From: Micropterus salmoides
Lineage: Eukaryota > Chordata > Actinopteri > Centrarchiformes > Centrarchidae
Assembly: GCF_014851395.1 (NCBI RefSeq)
Contig: NW_024040040.1
Coordinates: 14,435,403 to 14,499,402 of the forward strand
DNA: 64,000 bases
Direction of reading: 5' to 3'
The first letter of the stretch is position 1. Each line of letters starts with the position of its first letter. Shown here one piece after another: positions 22,899 through 33,558 of the stretch. The translations under genes and the position numbers were made by a program. The notes below the pieces were generated by a model that ran no database searches, was not told the origin of the DNA, and saw only the letters and a list, made by a program, of their open reading frames with translations.

Positions 22899-25174
22899 TG
22901 GGGGGGGGCATGACTGACTTCAGCGTGTCCTTACCCTGTTGGCATCTGTCTTTTGTTGGCTCCAGGTGTCTCCTGGTGATACAGGCTGGGATGTTTTCAG
23001 TCTGGACTACCACGTGGACGGACCCATTGCTACGGTACCCCACACACACACTTTCAATACAGTTCCCAACATATTGTGTATGTTTCAATCTCTGCAGGAC
23101 AATTGTGGCAGTCTGTTCAACATCCATATGTTGCTGCTCTTGTCAGACATAAATCTACTGTATTTATTTGTGTGTTTTCAGGTGTTTACCAGGGAGTGCA
23201 TGGGCCACTACCTGCGTGTGTTTAATTTCCTTTGGAGGGCAAAGAGGATGGAGTACACACTGACTGACATCTGGAAGGGACAGATGTGTAATGCCAAGTT
23301 GCTCAAAACCATGCCTGGTACTTAAACACACACACATCTGTTACCATTTTTGTTGTTGTTGTTTCTTAAAAGGGTAAAACTTTGTTTGTATAGATTATTT
23401 TTACCTGCAGCCTGTTGTTATATTTACGCTTTTCACCTTCCAGAGTTGTCCGGTGTGCTGCATCAGTGTCACATCCTGGCCTCTGAGATGGTCCACTTCA
23501 TCCACCAAATGCAGTACTACATCACCTTTGAGGTCAGACCATTAGCAGAGCTGTTACTATCGCAGGCTGTAAACATCAGCAAAAAGAAGTAATTACAGCC
23601 GTTCTGCTGTGTCTGCTAAATGCAACACTGATAGTACGTTGAGAAAAACTCATGTCCGGACCAGCTGCAATAAAAGTCAGTGCGACTAAAAGAATTCTGA
23701 AAGTCAGACTTTTAGACGCGTTAGCATCTCTTTTAAAGGAGACTGAGGCTGATTTAACTGCAGGTTTTACTGTTGAGTAAAGTCAGTAAATAAAAGATTT
23801 CTCTACTCAGATATCTGATCAAATAATTATGAGACTTATAAGGAAAACATATTGATGGAAACAGGGTGGCACCACCGCCACACAGACTGTATGATATCTG
23901 ATTTTTAATAAAAGACAAATGTCATTCCCATATACTCTTGGTAAAGTGTGTGTGTGTGTGTGTGTGTGTAGGTGCTGGAGTGCTCCTGGGATGAGCTGTG
24001 GAACAAAGTGCAGCAGGCTCAGGACCTTGACCACATCATCGCTGCACATGACGTCTTCCTTGACACCATCATCTCAAGATGCCTGCTGGACAATAACAGC
24101 AGGGTAAAACACACTCACACTATGTCATTTAATTATTTGGCAGATTTTTCTGCCTCCCCTTGTCCACACACACTTTCTTGAACTCTGCCTCTCTCTGTCC
24201 GTCCAGTCTCTTTTGAACCAGCTGAGGGCCATATTTGACCAGATCATCGAGTTCCAGAATGCCCAGGACTCACTCTACCGCTCGGCACTGGAGGAACTCG
24301 CCCTCCGACTGCAGTACGAGGAGAAGAAGCAACGGAGAGAGGAAGAGGTAGGAAGAGGAGGAGATGCCCTAAATACAAATAGAAAGAAGGCGGGATGATG
24401 TGAACATAATGGTACTTGAATGTGTGCTACTGTCCTTTCTTAATTTGCGTCTGTCTGCTGATTCAGGGTCAGTGGGGAGTGACGGCCGAACAGGAAGCGG
24501 AGGAGAAGAAGAGGGTTCAGGAGTTCCAGGAAACCATACCAAAGATGCGCTCCCAGCTCCGCATCCTCACCCACTTCTACCAGGTACCAGCCTGAGCTGC
24601 CTCCAGGAGCAGCTGTCAATCATTTGCATTTGGCACACCCAGCTGTTTTACAGTGCCTTCACTTTTTTCACGTCCTCTTTTTACCTATTCGTCCTTCCAC
24701 GCCTCCCTCTCCTTCTCTCAGAGCATCGTCCAGCAGTTCCTGGTGTTGCTGATGACAAGTCCGGATGAGAGCCTACGTTTCCTCAGCTTCAGACTGGACT
24801 TCAATGAACACTACAGGTTTGCCCTTTTAAAGCTCAGTCTGCACAGGAAATACGCACCTTCCTTGAGGTCACAGAAATCCCTGTTATATCCCTGTCCTAA
24901 ATGTATTATCCCAAAAGGTTGTTTATAAAATACAAATGATCTCTGTCTTTGTGCTATACCAAAATTTCAAACACAATTGAAGCTTCACTCCAGATGTGCT
25001 GAAGAATACTGGATTAAATCACAGATGTTTTAGTTGTAATTTAAGTTTGTTCGTCAGTAAAACTAATTAACTCAAATGCCAATGTTTTCTCGCAAATTCG
25101 TCTACAGGGCCAGAGAGCCGAGGCTACGCGCCTCACTAGGCGCCAACCGAGGGCGACGGCTGTCAAACATCTGA
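10163..25174 (+). CDS. tubgcp3: Gamma-tubulin complex component 3 (GCP3), 23 coding exons
   Basis: GCP3 is a core subunit of the gamma-tubulin ring complex. It pairs with GCP2, each holding one gamma-tubulin, and the assembly templates microtubule nucleation at centrosomes and other organising centres. I assembled 23 exons by following GT-AG junctions and homology. Coding length is 2706 bp: 901 codons plus a TGA at 25172-25174, close to the 907 residues of human GCP3. Reading phase is continuous at every junction. The protein starts MATLDQKSPNVLLQ and ends GRRLSNI. Residues about 245-550 form the N-terminal GRIP1 domain (lateral contacts). Residues about 550-865 form the C-terminal GRIP2 domain (gamma-tubulin binding). 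Conserved runs include LVRDILYVFQGIDGK, ELGWLHNK, YRWIYDGELEDTYHE and RRYLLLGQGDFIRHLMDLL. No frameshift or premature stop was found. Confidence 0.97.
14267..14593. mobile_element. hAT-like short non-autonomous element (MITE)
   Basis: The ends TAGGGCTGAGC and GCCCAGCCCTA are near-perfect inverted repeats. They are flanked by CCATGAAA (14259-14266) and GCATGAAA (14594-14601), an 8-bp duplication with one mismatch. The AT-rich interior of about 300 bp has no coding capacity. It lies in tubgcp3 intron 5. The termini resemble those of the larger element at 1003-2303, suggesting related hAT families. Confidence 0.75.
16073..16098 (+). repeat. Poly-C tract (26 bases) in tubgcp3 intron 7
   Basis: An uninterrupted C run follows a pyrimidine-rich sequence. 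Its length is likely to be polymorphic and may be inaccurate in the assembly. On the opposite strand it is a G run able to form quadruplex-like structures. Confidence 0.9.
18961..20565. mobile_element. hAT-like element (about 1.6 kb) in tubgcp3 intron 11, with a nested inverted-repeat element
   Basis: The left end starts CAGTGTTTCCCC and the right end finishes GAGGAAACACTG, a typical hAT terminal pair. The 7-bp direct repeat CATAAAG flanks it (18954-18960 and 20566-20572); one base of the usual 8-bp duplication appears lost or changed. No long transposase frame remains. An inner inverted-repeat element occupies 19805-20314. Confidence 0.72.
19805..20314. mobile_element. Inverted-repeat element with 19-bp perfect termini, nested in a hAT-like element
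   Basis: TGTCGTGCCGAAAAGTGAT at 19805-19823 is matched by its exact reverse complement at 20296-20314. The interior has an internal direct duplication: about 19883-19959 and 20062-20132 share TTCTGGCAAGTGAAATA and ATTGGCCATTTAAAG phrases. No obvious target duplication was found, so the superfamily is undecided. It could instead be a structural part of the surrounding element. Confidence 0.6.
22389..25174 (+). other. tubgcp3: tubgcp3 exons 14-23: GRIP2 domain and C-terminus
   Basis: Coding exons are 22389-22578, 22700-22835, 22966-23034, 23182-23317, 23444-23532, 23972-24103, 24207-24347, 24467-24583, 24722-24816 and 25108-25174, covering residues 512-901. The exon 14 donor splits the lysine codon (AA, then GTTAGC), and exon 15 restores it (G CCG GAG), giving LLKPELVRP. 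Exon 20 ends in a charged stretch (EEKKQRREEE) that may form a coiled coil. Exon 22 has RFLSFRLDFNEHY, a signature near the end of GCP proteins. Exon 19 has an acceptor whose upstream tract is almost purely (TG)n. Confidence 0.95.
22846..22908 (+). repeat. (GT)n microsatellite followed by a G run, 10 bp past the exon 15 donor
   Basis: About 26 GT units run from 22846 to 22897, followed by GGTG and a run of G up to 22908. The tract begins only 10 bases after the tubgcp3 exon 15 splice donor (22836). It occupies nearly half of a 130-bp intron. Length polymorphism is likely. Confidence 0.95.
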
Positions 25175-25450
25175 CATGACGACGATGGCATCGCCAGACG
25201 AGGCTTCCAGTCATTGGAGCATGGGGTATGACATCACAGTGGGCAGTTGTGACATCACAGAGACGGGCCGGGCCAGCAGACTTTAAAGTGCTTTACATTG
25301 AGATGATGTCATGCCTTGGAGGAGCGGTCCAGCGCTTTTCTGAACATTGCGGTATCACGGCAGCGGCGGTCGCCAAGTGATGACATCACAGCAGACGGCT
25401 CCAGTGAAGTTGGCTGAGTGGGCTCGCAATGGAATAAAGTCCAGTCAGTT
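25175..25450 (+). other. tubgcp3: tubgcp3 3' UTR (proximal part) with candidate poly(A) signal
   Basis: An AATAAA is at 25433-25438, about 260 bases after the stop codon, making it the nearest canonical poly(A) signal. The UTR holds the motif TGACATCA four times: 25229-25236, 25250-25257, 25381-25388 and in inverse orientation 25304-25311. Longer transcripts ending further right cannot be excluded. Confidence 0.55.
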
Positions 25451-25709
25451 CAAACCTTCAGATCTCATCGTTGGCGACATCTACGAAAAGCGTGAGGTAA
25501 ATTTGGGGAAACTGTCCGGCCGAGTGTGAGGAGGCAAACAAAAGCTGCCGTCAGACTGATCTCCCCGAGTCTGACAGGGCCCCTTTACAGGGCATGCCTT
25601 ATTAATGAGGAAAAACAAAACCTCTTTTCTCAGCGTGGTTGCCAAATCTAGTCCCAACACACAATGTCTGTACATAGTGTTTATGCAAAAATGTATGTAC
25701 GTGTGTGTG

Positions 25710-25859
<150 letters not shown>

Positions 25860-25898
25860 TCTCTACACGTCAACAACTGTGGCTTTGCATCTTCTGGC

Positions 25899-26146
25899 TA
25901 GGGTTCAACCGATATGGGTCTGATATTGAGATTTTTTTAAATTTTTGTATTGGTAGCAGTTGTTGATTAAATTTGATTTCATTCCATAAGAGACGGTGTT
26001 TCTGCTGGAGATTTGTTCTTTAAGGTGGGTAAAGAACTGCATTTACAGTACAAGGCACTGAATCTGTATGACAGGGGCCGTCAACATATTGAAGATTTAA
26101 TATTTATCAGTCATTATTGGCACACCAGTATATTGGTCTAACCCTA
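25899..26146. mobile_element. Short hAT-like MITE, decayed
   Basis: The left end TAGGGTTCAACCGATATGG pairs with the right end ATATTGGTCTAACCCTA as an imperfect inverted repeat. The flanking 8-mers (CTTCTGGC and GTTCTCCA) match only partly, so the target duplication is weak. There is no coding content. Confidence 0.5.
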
Positions 26147-29045
26147 GTTCTCCACTCGGTCCTCCTTCAAATCCAGGGTTTTATTGTAGTGTGTCGGATC
26201 AGCTGTCTAATCACAACACACACACTCCAGTGATGTGAATTCAAACATGGCTCATACAGACAAAAAAAAAATCCTTTGTTGATTGTTTACACCTTATATT
26301 TTAATCTGATGTTAGTAGTTGTTTTTTTCCATTACATCGGTGTGGCAAAAGAAAACAAAAGAGCACCTGGCTTTGCCTTGACTGAGAACCGACTGATGTA
26401 AAGAGTGTTATCAAGAGTTGAGTTTGTATTTAAGTGTGCTTTCCCTCTGTTTCCCTGCTTAGTTTACAGATGGTGCTTTTCTGTCTGTATGAGAGATGGC
26501 TCATGTCAAAGAAACACTCCTCTCAACAACCACAACAACCTCACTTCTTGTCCTTGCATAAACAAAAGGAACTATACATGTTCAGAATGTTTCACTTTCT
26601 TTAAAAAAAAATGTAAATATTTCTAAATTAAAGTCCATGTGTTACGAATTTAATGGTTATATGGTCACCTTGGGCAGTTTATTTTCTGAAAAAAGTCTAT
26701 TCCGACGTTATACAGAAGAGTGTGTTGTTAGTAGTGTAAGTAAGTGAGGTTTGCCCCATGTGCATATGAGATGAAGATGCTGTCAGTATCCAGGGGGAAT
26801 TGGTTCAGTGAAGTAGCATCGTTGCTGCTGATCATCTCCCCAAATTGTTCACTTTTCATTAATTGGATTCACTCAGACGGTCTGTTTAGTACCATAAAAA
26901 TCATTTTTGAATTTTAAATGGATGAGGAGAAACAGTCAGTATGCAGTCCTTTGACCACAGACTGAAAAATGTCACCCTGACCCAAACCCAAAAATATCTG
27001 TCCAACCTTTCATCCGTCTGAGACAAGTCTGTGACAGCTCCAAATTATACTTCTAATCAACCCTGTGAAGTGAAAATTAGACCTTAAGATCAAAAAAGCA
27101 TAATCATCTCTGTCTTAATTGCTGTGGTAGGACACGACTATTTGCTGGATTTCTTTTGTAGTACACAGTAAAAATGCCTTTTGCCTAGATGCTTGTTAAG
27201 ATTTCGAAAGTCAAGTAGCATTTTAATCATCAAGGTATACAATCGTTTCCGTATGAACAGCCGTGAGCATTGATCTCACCTTGCAGGAGCTCTGATCCTG
27301 GGTCAGGGAGCATGTTTCTAAAAGCAAAAACATACAATTAACAGACATCACACAGGCATGTTTAAAGGATGTGGTTAATGTACTTTAAACTTGGTAAATA
27401 AACCTACATCAAAATCTAAATTATTAGCTTTCCACAACTCTCCAGTGTTGTTGGTCAGTGTGGTCCCCAAAACTCATTTTTATTAGTTTATTTTGAGTTA
27501 TAAATTGAGTTTGAGTTGTCTCAAGTAGTGCTGTTCATTAAAAAAAACTAATTTACTTCTAATTATTCTCATTAACATATGCGCAGTGATGGTCCATGTT
27601 CGATTTTTGTCTTTGATTTTAATTCAATGAAAAATCGGTGCTGCTTATGGTCACTAGACCAGTTAACTGCTTCTGACAATGAGTCCCTCCGTGCACGTGT
27701 GTGACAAGAAAGATTTATTGGAGCAAACTGAACCTGGGTCAGCACTCCTGCCCTGTCTGTCTGTCTGTCCTCTACATTGTATAGCACATAATGTATAGAA
27801 TATAGGGAAACAAACCATCCCGCTTCTTGTTTAATAAAATGTTTTGTTATCAGTGTGTGTTTGACTTTCTGCTTGATATGAATTTGCTTGAACTTATTGC
27901 CACCTACAGGCAAGATCTCCAATAAAATAATCATTTCAAAGTACACTTTCCAGATGAATCTCTAGTAAATATTAAATTGTTTTCTTTTACAATATTAATT
28001 AAGCTACATTAAACCATGTACTATGCACTGAATTGAACATTAGTTTTACTTTTGGTGTTCCCCTCATCTGAGCTGTAAAGATTATCTCCAAAGCTTTAAA
28101 GATTTCCCTTTATTAATTATTAATAAATTAATTGTATTAAAAGTAATTACTAAATGGGGTACTCAAGAATTGTACTGTCACACTTATATAAAGTTGGGGC
28201 CGACATATCCAGTCCTTCAGTCCCTAGTGCGGGTCAAGCTAAAAAAAATACTGGGACTAAATGTCAGAACTAAACCCTGCAATCACATGTGGGAGAAGTT
28301 TGCCTTCAGGGCTTTCTTCCTTTCTTTTTTCCTAAAAGGCACTGGAGTTTATTGTAGATTGGGTAATTAAAGATGTTCATTTACAAGTTCTACTCAGCCT
28401 CTTGAGTCTGAGAGAATAACCCTTGTGATTTTTGCACAGAAGGTATTTCTTGACTTTTGATTACAGTAGGCCTACATCTAACAAAATAATCCAAACTCAA
28501 AGGTCTGCTCGCTGGCGTATTGGCACTTTCAAATGCATCACACAGTATTCTCCAGCAAATGGAGCTGGACTAGTAGTCATCATGTGCCCCTCAAGTCATT
28601 TCATTCAATCTCAAAGGATTTTAAAGTGTTTGGGTCCCAACTGCTTCTTCATTTTGTTTAACTTGTGTAGCTGAATATCATTAAGAAAGTTAATCATGTT
28701 TTATTTCTGGACATTACATTTCACGTAAATGGGACTTGCATAGTGATTTGAATCAATGAGATCAAGAGGATTGTGAATTCACCCTGGTGTGAGACATTTT
28801 ACACTGAACCATGCAAGAGGTGAACCACTAGAGGGAGTAACAGCTCCTCTTTTTCAGCTTCCAGTCTCTCCACCCTCTTGCCTTTTTTTCCTTTTTAACC
28901 TCTCTCACACACTAACACTTCATCATCCTGGCTTTAGCTTCTTCAGTATACAGTCAAAAAGCTGTTTGTTATACAAAATCATTTAAATGTATTTTGTACC
29001 GGCATTCATTTATTTACCTATAATGTGGAGCCTCATGGCTGAACA

Positions 29046-30065
29046 ATTAGATTAGATTCAACTTTATTATCATTATGCAGAGTACAGATGCAGTTAGCAT
29101 CTAACCAGAAGTGCAGAAATATAGTGGTTTATACATATAACATGTACAGTAACATTATTAAAAAGTGTAGGGGTTCAGTCTGCAAAAATATGACTAGTGC
29201 ATATAATGTATACAGTATCTCACAAAAGTGAGTACACTCCACATTTTTGTAAATATTTGATTATATTTTTTCATGTGACAACACTGAAGAAATAACACTT
29301 TGCTACAATTTAAAGTAGTGAGTGAACAGCTTGTATAACAGTGTAAAGTTGCTGTCCCCTCAAAATAAAACATCACACAGCCATTAATGTCTAAACCACT
29401 GGCAGCAAAAGTGAGTACACCCAAAAATGTCCAAATTGGGCCCAATTAGCCATTTTCCTTTCCCGGTGTCATGCGACTCGTTAGTGTTACAAGGTCTCAG
29501 GTGTTAATGGGGAGCAGGTGTGTTAAATTTGGTGTTATCGCTCTCATGCTCCCTCATACTGGCAAAGAACTCTCTGAGGATCTGAAAAAGAATGGTTGCT
29601 GCAAGACCCCACCATTATACAAGCTGAACGCTCACTATTTTACATAGTAGCAAAGTGTAATTTCTTCAGTATTGTCACATGAAAAGATATAATCAAATAT
29701 TTACAAAAATGTGAGGGGTGTACTCACTTTTGTGAGCTACTGTATGTTAAAGTACTGTGAGCAGTGCAGTATGGGTGCAAAGGTGCTATTAGAGTGAAGG
29801 TGTGGGGTTCAGCGAAGAAGCTCTTCCTGAGCCTGCTGGTGCGAGAACATACTGTAACTGTAGGGTGGGACGCATCCTTGGAGGTTTGTTGTCCTGCCCA
29901 GGCAGCGCTTGCGATAAATGTTCTCGATGGTGGGTAACTGGGTGCCGGTGATCCGTTGGGCAGTTTTCACCACCTGCTGGAGCGGTTTACAGTCTGACGC
30001 AGAGCAGTTTGCCTACCACACTGAAGTGCAGTTGTTGCTCTGGGTGCTTGAGGAAGACGTTCACA
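29046..30065 (+). repeat. Older interspersed repeat interrupted by a Tc1-like element
   Basis: The left part (29046-29212) begins with TTAGATTAGATTCAACTTTA and includes GCAGTTAGCATCTAACCAG. The right part (29743-30065) includes GGTGATCCGTTGGGCAGTTT and CACCTGCTGGAGCGG. Both phrases recur widely in fish genomes as parts of one repeat family. The class (LINE-derived or DNA element) is not resolved. The two parts are separated by the Tc1-like insertion at 29213-29742. Confidence 0.5.
29213..29742 (+). mobile_element. Tc1-like element, non-autonomous remnant
   Basis: The left terminus starts CAGTATCTCACAAAAGTGAG and the right terminus ends with its imperfect reverse complement (CTCACTTTTGTGAGCTACTG). 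TA lies on both sides (29211-29212 and 29743-29744). The interior keeps the segment just before a transposase start and its first few codons (GGCAAAGAACTCTCTGAGG), with the ATG region deleted and nearly all of the coding part absent. A subterminal repeat, AAAAGTGAGTACACC, occurs inside the left arm (near 29407), typical of Tc1 families with internal binding-site repeats. Confidence 0.85.
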
Positions 30066-30724
30066 CAGTGCTAATGATACAGAGGCAGGAAGGAGAGGAA
30101 AGTCCTGTCATTTCCTTGGAGACATTTGTTCTGTCTGTCTTTATTTCACTCTCAAAAACCACTTTTTTCAGCGGTTCACTGCTGTTTGTGTGCATGTATG
30201 TGCATACTCTATTTGTATGTGTGGGCATAAATACCTGTTTATTTGTCCAGAGAGCCATCTCTTCAGGCCTATATATTCACCTCGCGTCTTTGTGGATAAC
30301 ACTGAGAAAATTGTCAATTTGGTAAGCCAGAGTACCGAGAGGCTGGGAGTCCTGATTGCTGAGCTGGAACAGACAGACAATTTTTTTTCTTCTATCTTCT
30401 TTTCCTTCCTTCCCTTATATACTGTGTCTGTATGTGATATATCTAAGTGTATAAAGGTGTTTGTTGGTCTGTGACATAAAAATGGTTTCTGATCACTCAA
30501 GAAATTTTTTCCTCAGTATTCCCAACACTGCTCATGTCAGTTTTTCTCAACAGAAATAGCTTTGCTCTGCTGATCTTTACATTGAGCAATGCCTCCCCGA
30601 CAAACTGACCTGGCATCAGTTCATTCTGCGTGTGTCAGTGTTTGAAGGAGATGACCAATGTTATATGTTTTACATCCTTTGTGAACATAATTTATCTCAT
30701 GTTTACGGTACTCATGAAGTATTT

Positions 30725-30760
<36 letters not shown>

Positions 30761-31074
30761 CACTCTGTCTTTGTCTCTGTGCCCTTGTGCAGTGAACTTT
30801 AAGTGATACCTGAGAAACAGATCCAGCTGCCCCCAACAGCCACATCTGCACTTTCACCAGCCTCAGGGCTCGTGGTTACACAGACTTCCTGCCAGGGCCA
30901 TAGCTACCACTGAGGGCATATGCTGTCAATCTCTGAAAATGTAGGGATTTTCAGCAACCTTGGTGGAGTTTTCAGTGTATGGTAAAAAAAACAAACAAAT
31001 TTTCTAGGCTAATTGTAGATCCAGTATATTTAAATTTGACATCTTTAGGCCTATATAATAAATAAATAAATAAA

Positions 31075-31425
31075 TGATGCAGCACTTCTCCAGAATTGTA
31101 TCTGCTTTTATATCTCATTTGTTTAATTTGTACAAAAAAACTTAGTCTAAAAATGACAGTTTGTGGTTTTACCGGGGTTGTGTGCCAGACTATTTCTTGG
31201 CCAGTGACGTCCTGGACTCACATGTTAAAACGTCAATTTTTTTAAATCTTTGGATAAAGCCGGGCTAGATTTTTCCCAGTTTCCAGTCTTTGTGCTAAGC
31301 TAAGCTAACCAGCTGCTGGTTGTAGCTTCATATTTACAATGCAAACATGAGGGCAGTATCAAACTTCTCATCTAACTCTCATAAGAAGAAGAAGAAGAAC
31401 GGTATCCCAAAATGTCCAAGTATTT
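31075..31425 (+). repeat. Common teleost interspersed repeat (GCTAAGCTAAGCTAACC type)
   Basis: Contains 'TTTGGATAAAGCCGGGCTAG', then GTGCTAAGCTAAGCTAACC and GTTGTAGCTTCATATTTACA, ending near CCCAAAATGTCCAAGTATTT. This order of phrases is a very abundant repeat in percomorph fish. The class and strand are not firmly established. Confidence 0.55.
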
Positions 31426-32791
31426 CTTTAAGAGTTTATTACATTAATGGGAATTTTTTACATAAGAGATTTTAACACATGTGCCCCCAGAAAGAATTGT
31501 GAACATTGTTAACCAAACACAGGAGAGCTGGTTAAATCTGGAGTCTGGTTTTCACAGAACAACAAAGCCATAAGGACGACACCAGCCCCATTCCCACAGC
31601 AGCAGACTTCATCTCTGTTTGACCTGCTGAAACAATGCAGCAAGATCCAACTGTCATATCCCATCATGCATTAGCCATGCTGCAAATGCATGAATGCGAG
31701 CTGAAGAATAGTCCGCCAGCCGTTCTGTCCTCTCACTGTTCCCCATTATGTTCTCCGTGAATGTCATTAAAGAAAAAGCTGGTTCATTTCCCTGCGACTG
31801 ACTCAAGCCCTGATCCTCTTTTGTATGACCTTCCAGCAGTGTTTTAAGGTGAGACAGACAGAAAATAACACGGTGTGTGCGTGTGTTGTCAAGCCAGAAA
31901 CAGACAGCTGACATTTAATGGCATTTCTGTCAGCAGGTGTATTTGAGAGAATCTTATCAAAAGGATGAATTCTTGTTACTGCTTTTCATCCCTCTCGTCT
32001 CGCTGTTGAGCTCCAGCTGGAACCACTCTTTGCTGTATACGTAGCTTAGCACAATGCGGAAAGCACAAGCTAATACAAAAACGCTGTAATATGCACACAA
32101 CACAACAGAATGGAGCCTCAGATTTCTGCTCCTTGAAGGCCGCACTTTGAAAAATCCTGCATTGTGTTCGGGACCTCCACCTCCTTTGTTCACAGTTTGC
32201 TTTAACAAGAGACTTGAGGATAGATGTGCCGCATTAATTGGACATTTGCATTTGTGGGATTTTAATGAGGCTAATTATGCCAGCAGACTGAAGTTAAGTC
32301 TAGTTAGATTGATTTGCCCAGATACTGAACAAGGTGTGAAAAATACTCTGTGGATAATTGTCCCCTCATCCAACCCCAAACTTTCAACTTTTGAAGTGAT
32401 TTCCCAGGTTGGTACTTTTTGTTGCTGTTCCTTCTCTGATTATGACGTGTGTTGTTTGGTATTCCAAAATTAGACCATGAAACAATGAACATGATCACTA
32501 ACTTCCACACTTTCAGGCACTCTGGTGGCTTAGGGGTTTAAAGAGCCGACTACAAACCAGTTCCTGTCTGGCCAGGACCCTCTGTTGCACTCTTTGCCCC
32601 TGTTTCAGAATTAGGGGGATATATTCAATATGGTTTACTACAACCTGTCAATTATTTTTGTATGCTGCTGATTATGTACTTGTATAGGTTTGTTTGTTTA
32701 CCCTAAGGTGTGTGAGAGTTGAGTGTGAGTGATTGAGAACTGGGGTGGGTGGGAATTTCCTGTTGTCGGTGTGCTGGGTAAGTTAGACTTT

Positions 32792-33558
32792 GGCCCAATC
32801 CCAATGTCCCCCTTCACAGACTCACAAACTTCCAGAGTCCATGAGGGCTTAGGGCTGTCCCACTGTCAAATTGTCAAGTGTGCGAGGGCTCTCTCGCGGA
32901 CATTTTGAGCCCTTTATAGACCCTTTTCGTAAGTCCGCATTTCTGCAGACTTTGGCTGAGGTAATTGCCCACAGTCCATAGCGGTATGACGTAAAACACG
33001 GGGGTTACCCATAGACTGTATGGGGTTACCAGGGGAAGCCCGGAAGCGAGAGAAATATCACGGCAAATCCGCGTATTAAGAGAAGAAGAAACCAGTAAAC
33101 AAACAAGCATTGACACCAACGCAGGTGTCAAATGGTTTAAAGTTTTCTTAACTTAAGATGCTGCATAGAACACATTAAGTAAGAGGAATGCAATAACCTT
33201 ATGACATACTTAGTTTATTCAACAATTTATGTTAGTTTTTGCTTGATGATGCTATTTGACCAACAATAGTGTATTGATTGATTACAAATATATATTGACA
33301 TTTAGGCTACCTCTCCTCCACTCTGTAGGACAAGAGCCTGCAGGACTTAAAAATAAGGCAAAAACATAAAATAAAAAGTGTGCAACGTGTTTCAGCATCG
33401 TCAAGGTAGCGTGATAAAGTGGCAAAGGGCTGTCCCGTTCCTGTTTACAGCATTTTGAGCCCTCACAGCCTCTTGCACTCAATCACTTTCCAAGAGACGT
33501 CAGTAAAGTCTGTGAGGGTTCAGGGCTCAGGGTTTAGGGGGGACAATGGGATTGGGCC
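32792..33558. mobile_element. Terminal-inverted-repeat DNA element (GGCCCAATCCCA type)
   Basis: The left end GGCCCAATCCCAATGTCCCC is matched by the right end GGGGACAATGGGATTGGGCC with a single mismatch in 20. Subterminal GGGCT, GGGTTTAG and TGAGGG phrases recur in both arms. Flanking TTT is present on both sides, which may be a short target duplication but is too simple to be convincing. No transposase frame was found. The ends resemble a widespread fish DNA-transposon family that I cannot place in a superfamily with confidence. Confidence 0.7.

Noticed and set aside
22680..23152. Open frames running through exon 15 into the (GT)n tract, and their minus-strand shadows
   Set aside because: Only the exon parts are coding; the remainder is intron and microsatellite.
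29918..30325. A 135-codon plus-strand open frame
   Set aside because: Its first part lies in a dispersed repeat and the rest has no recognisable motif or splice context.
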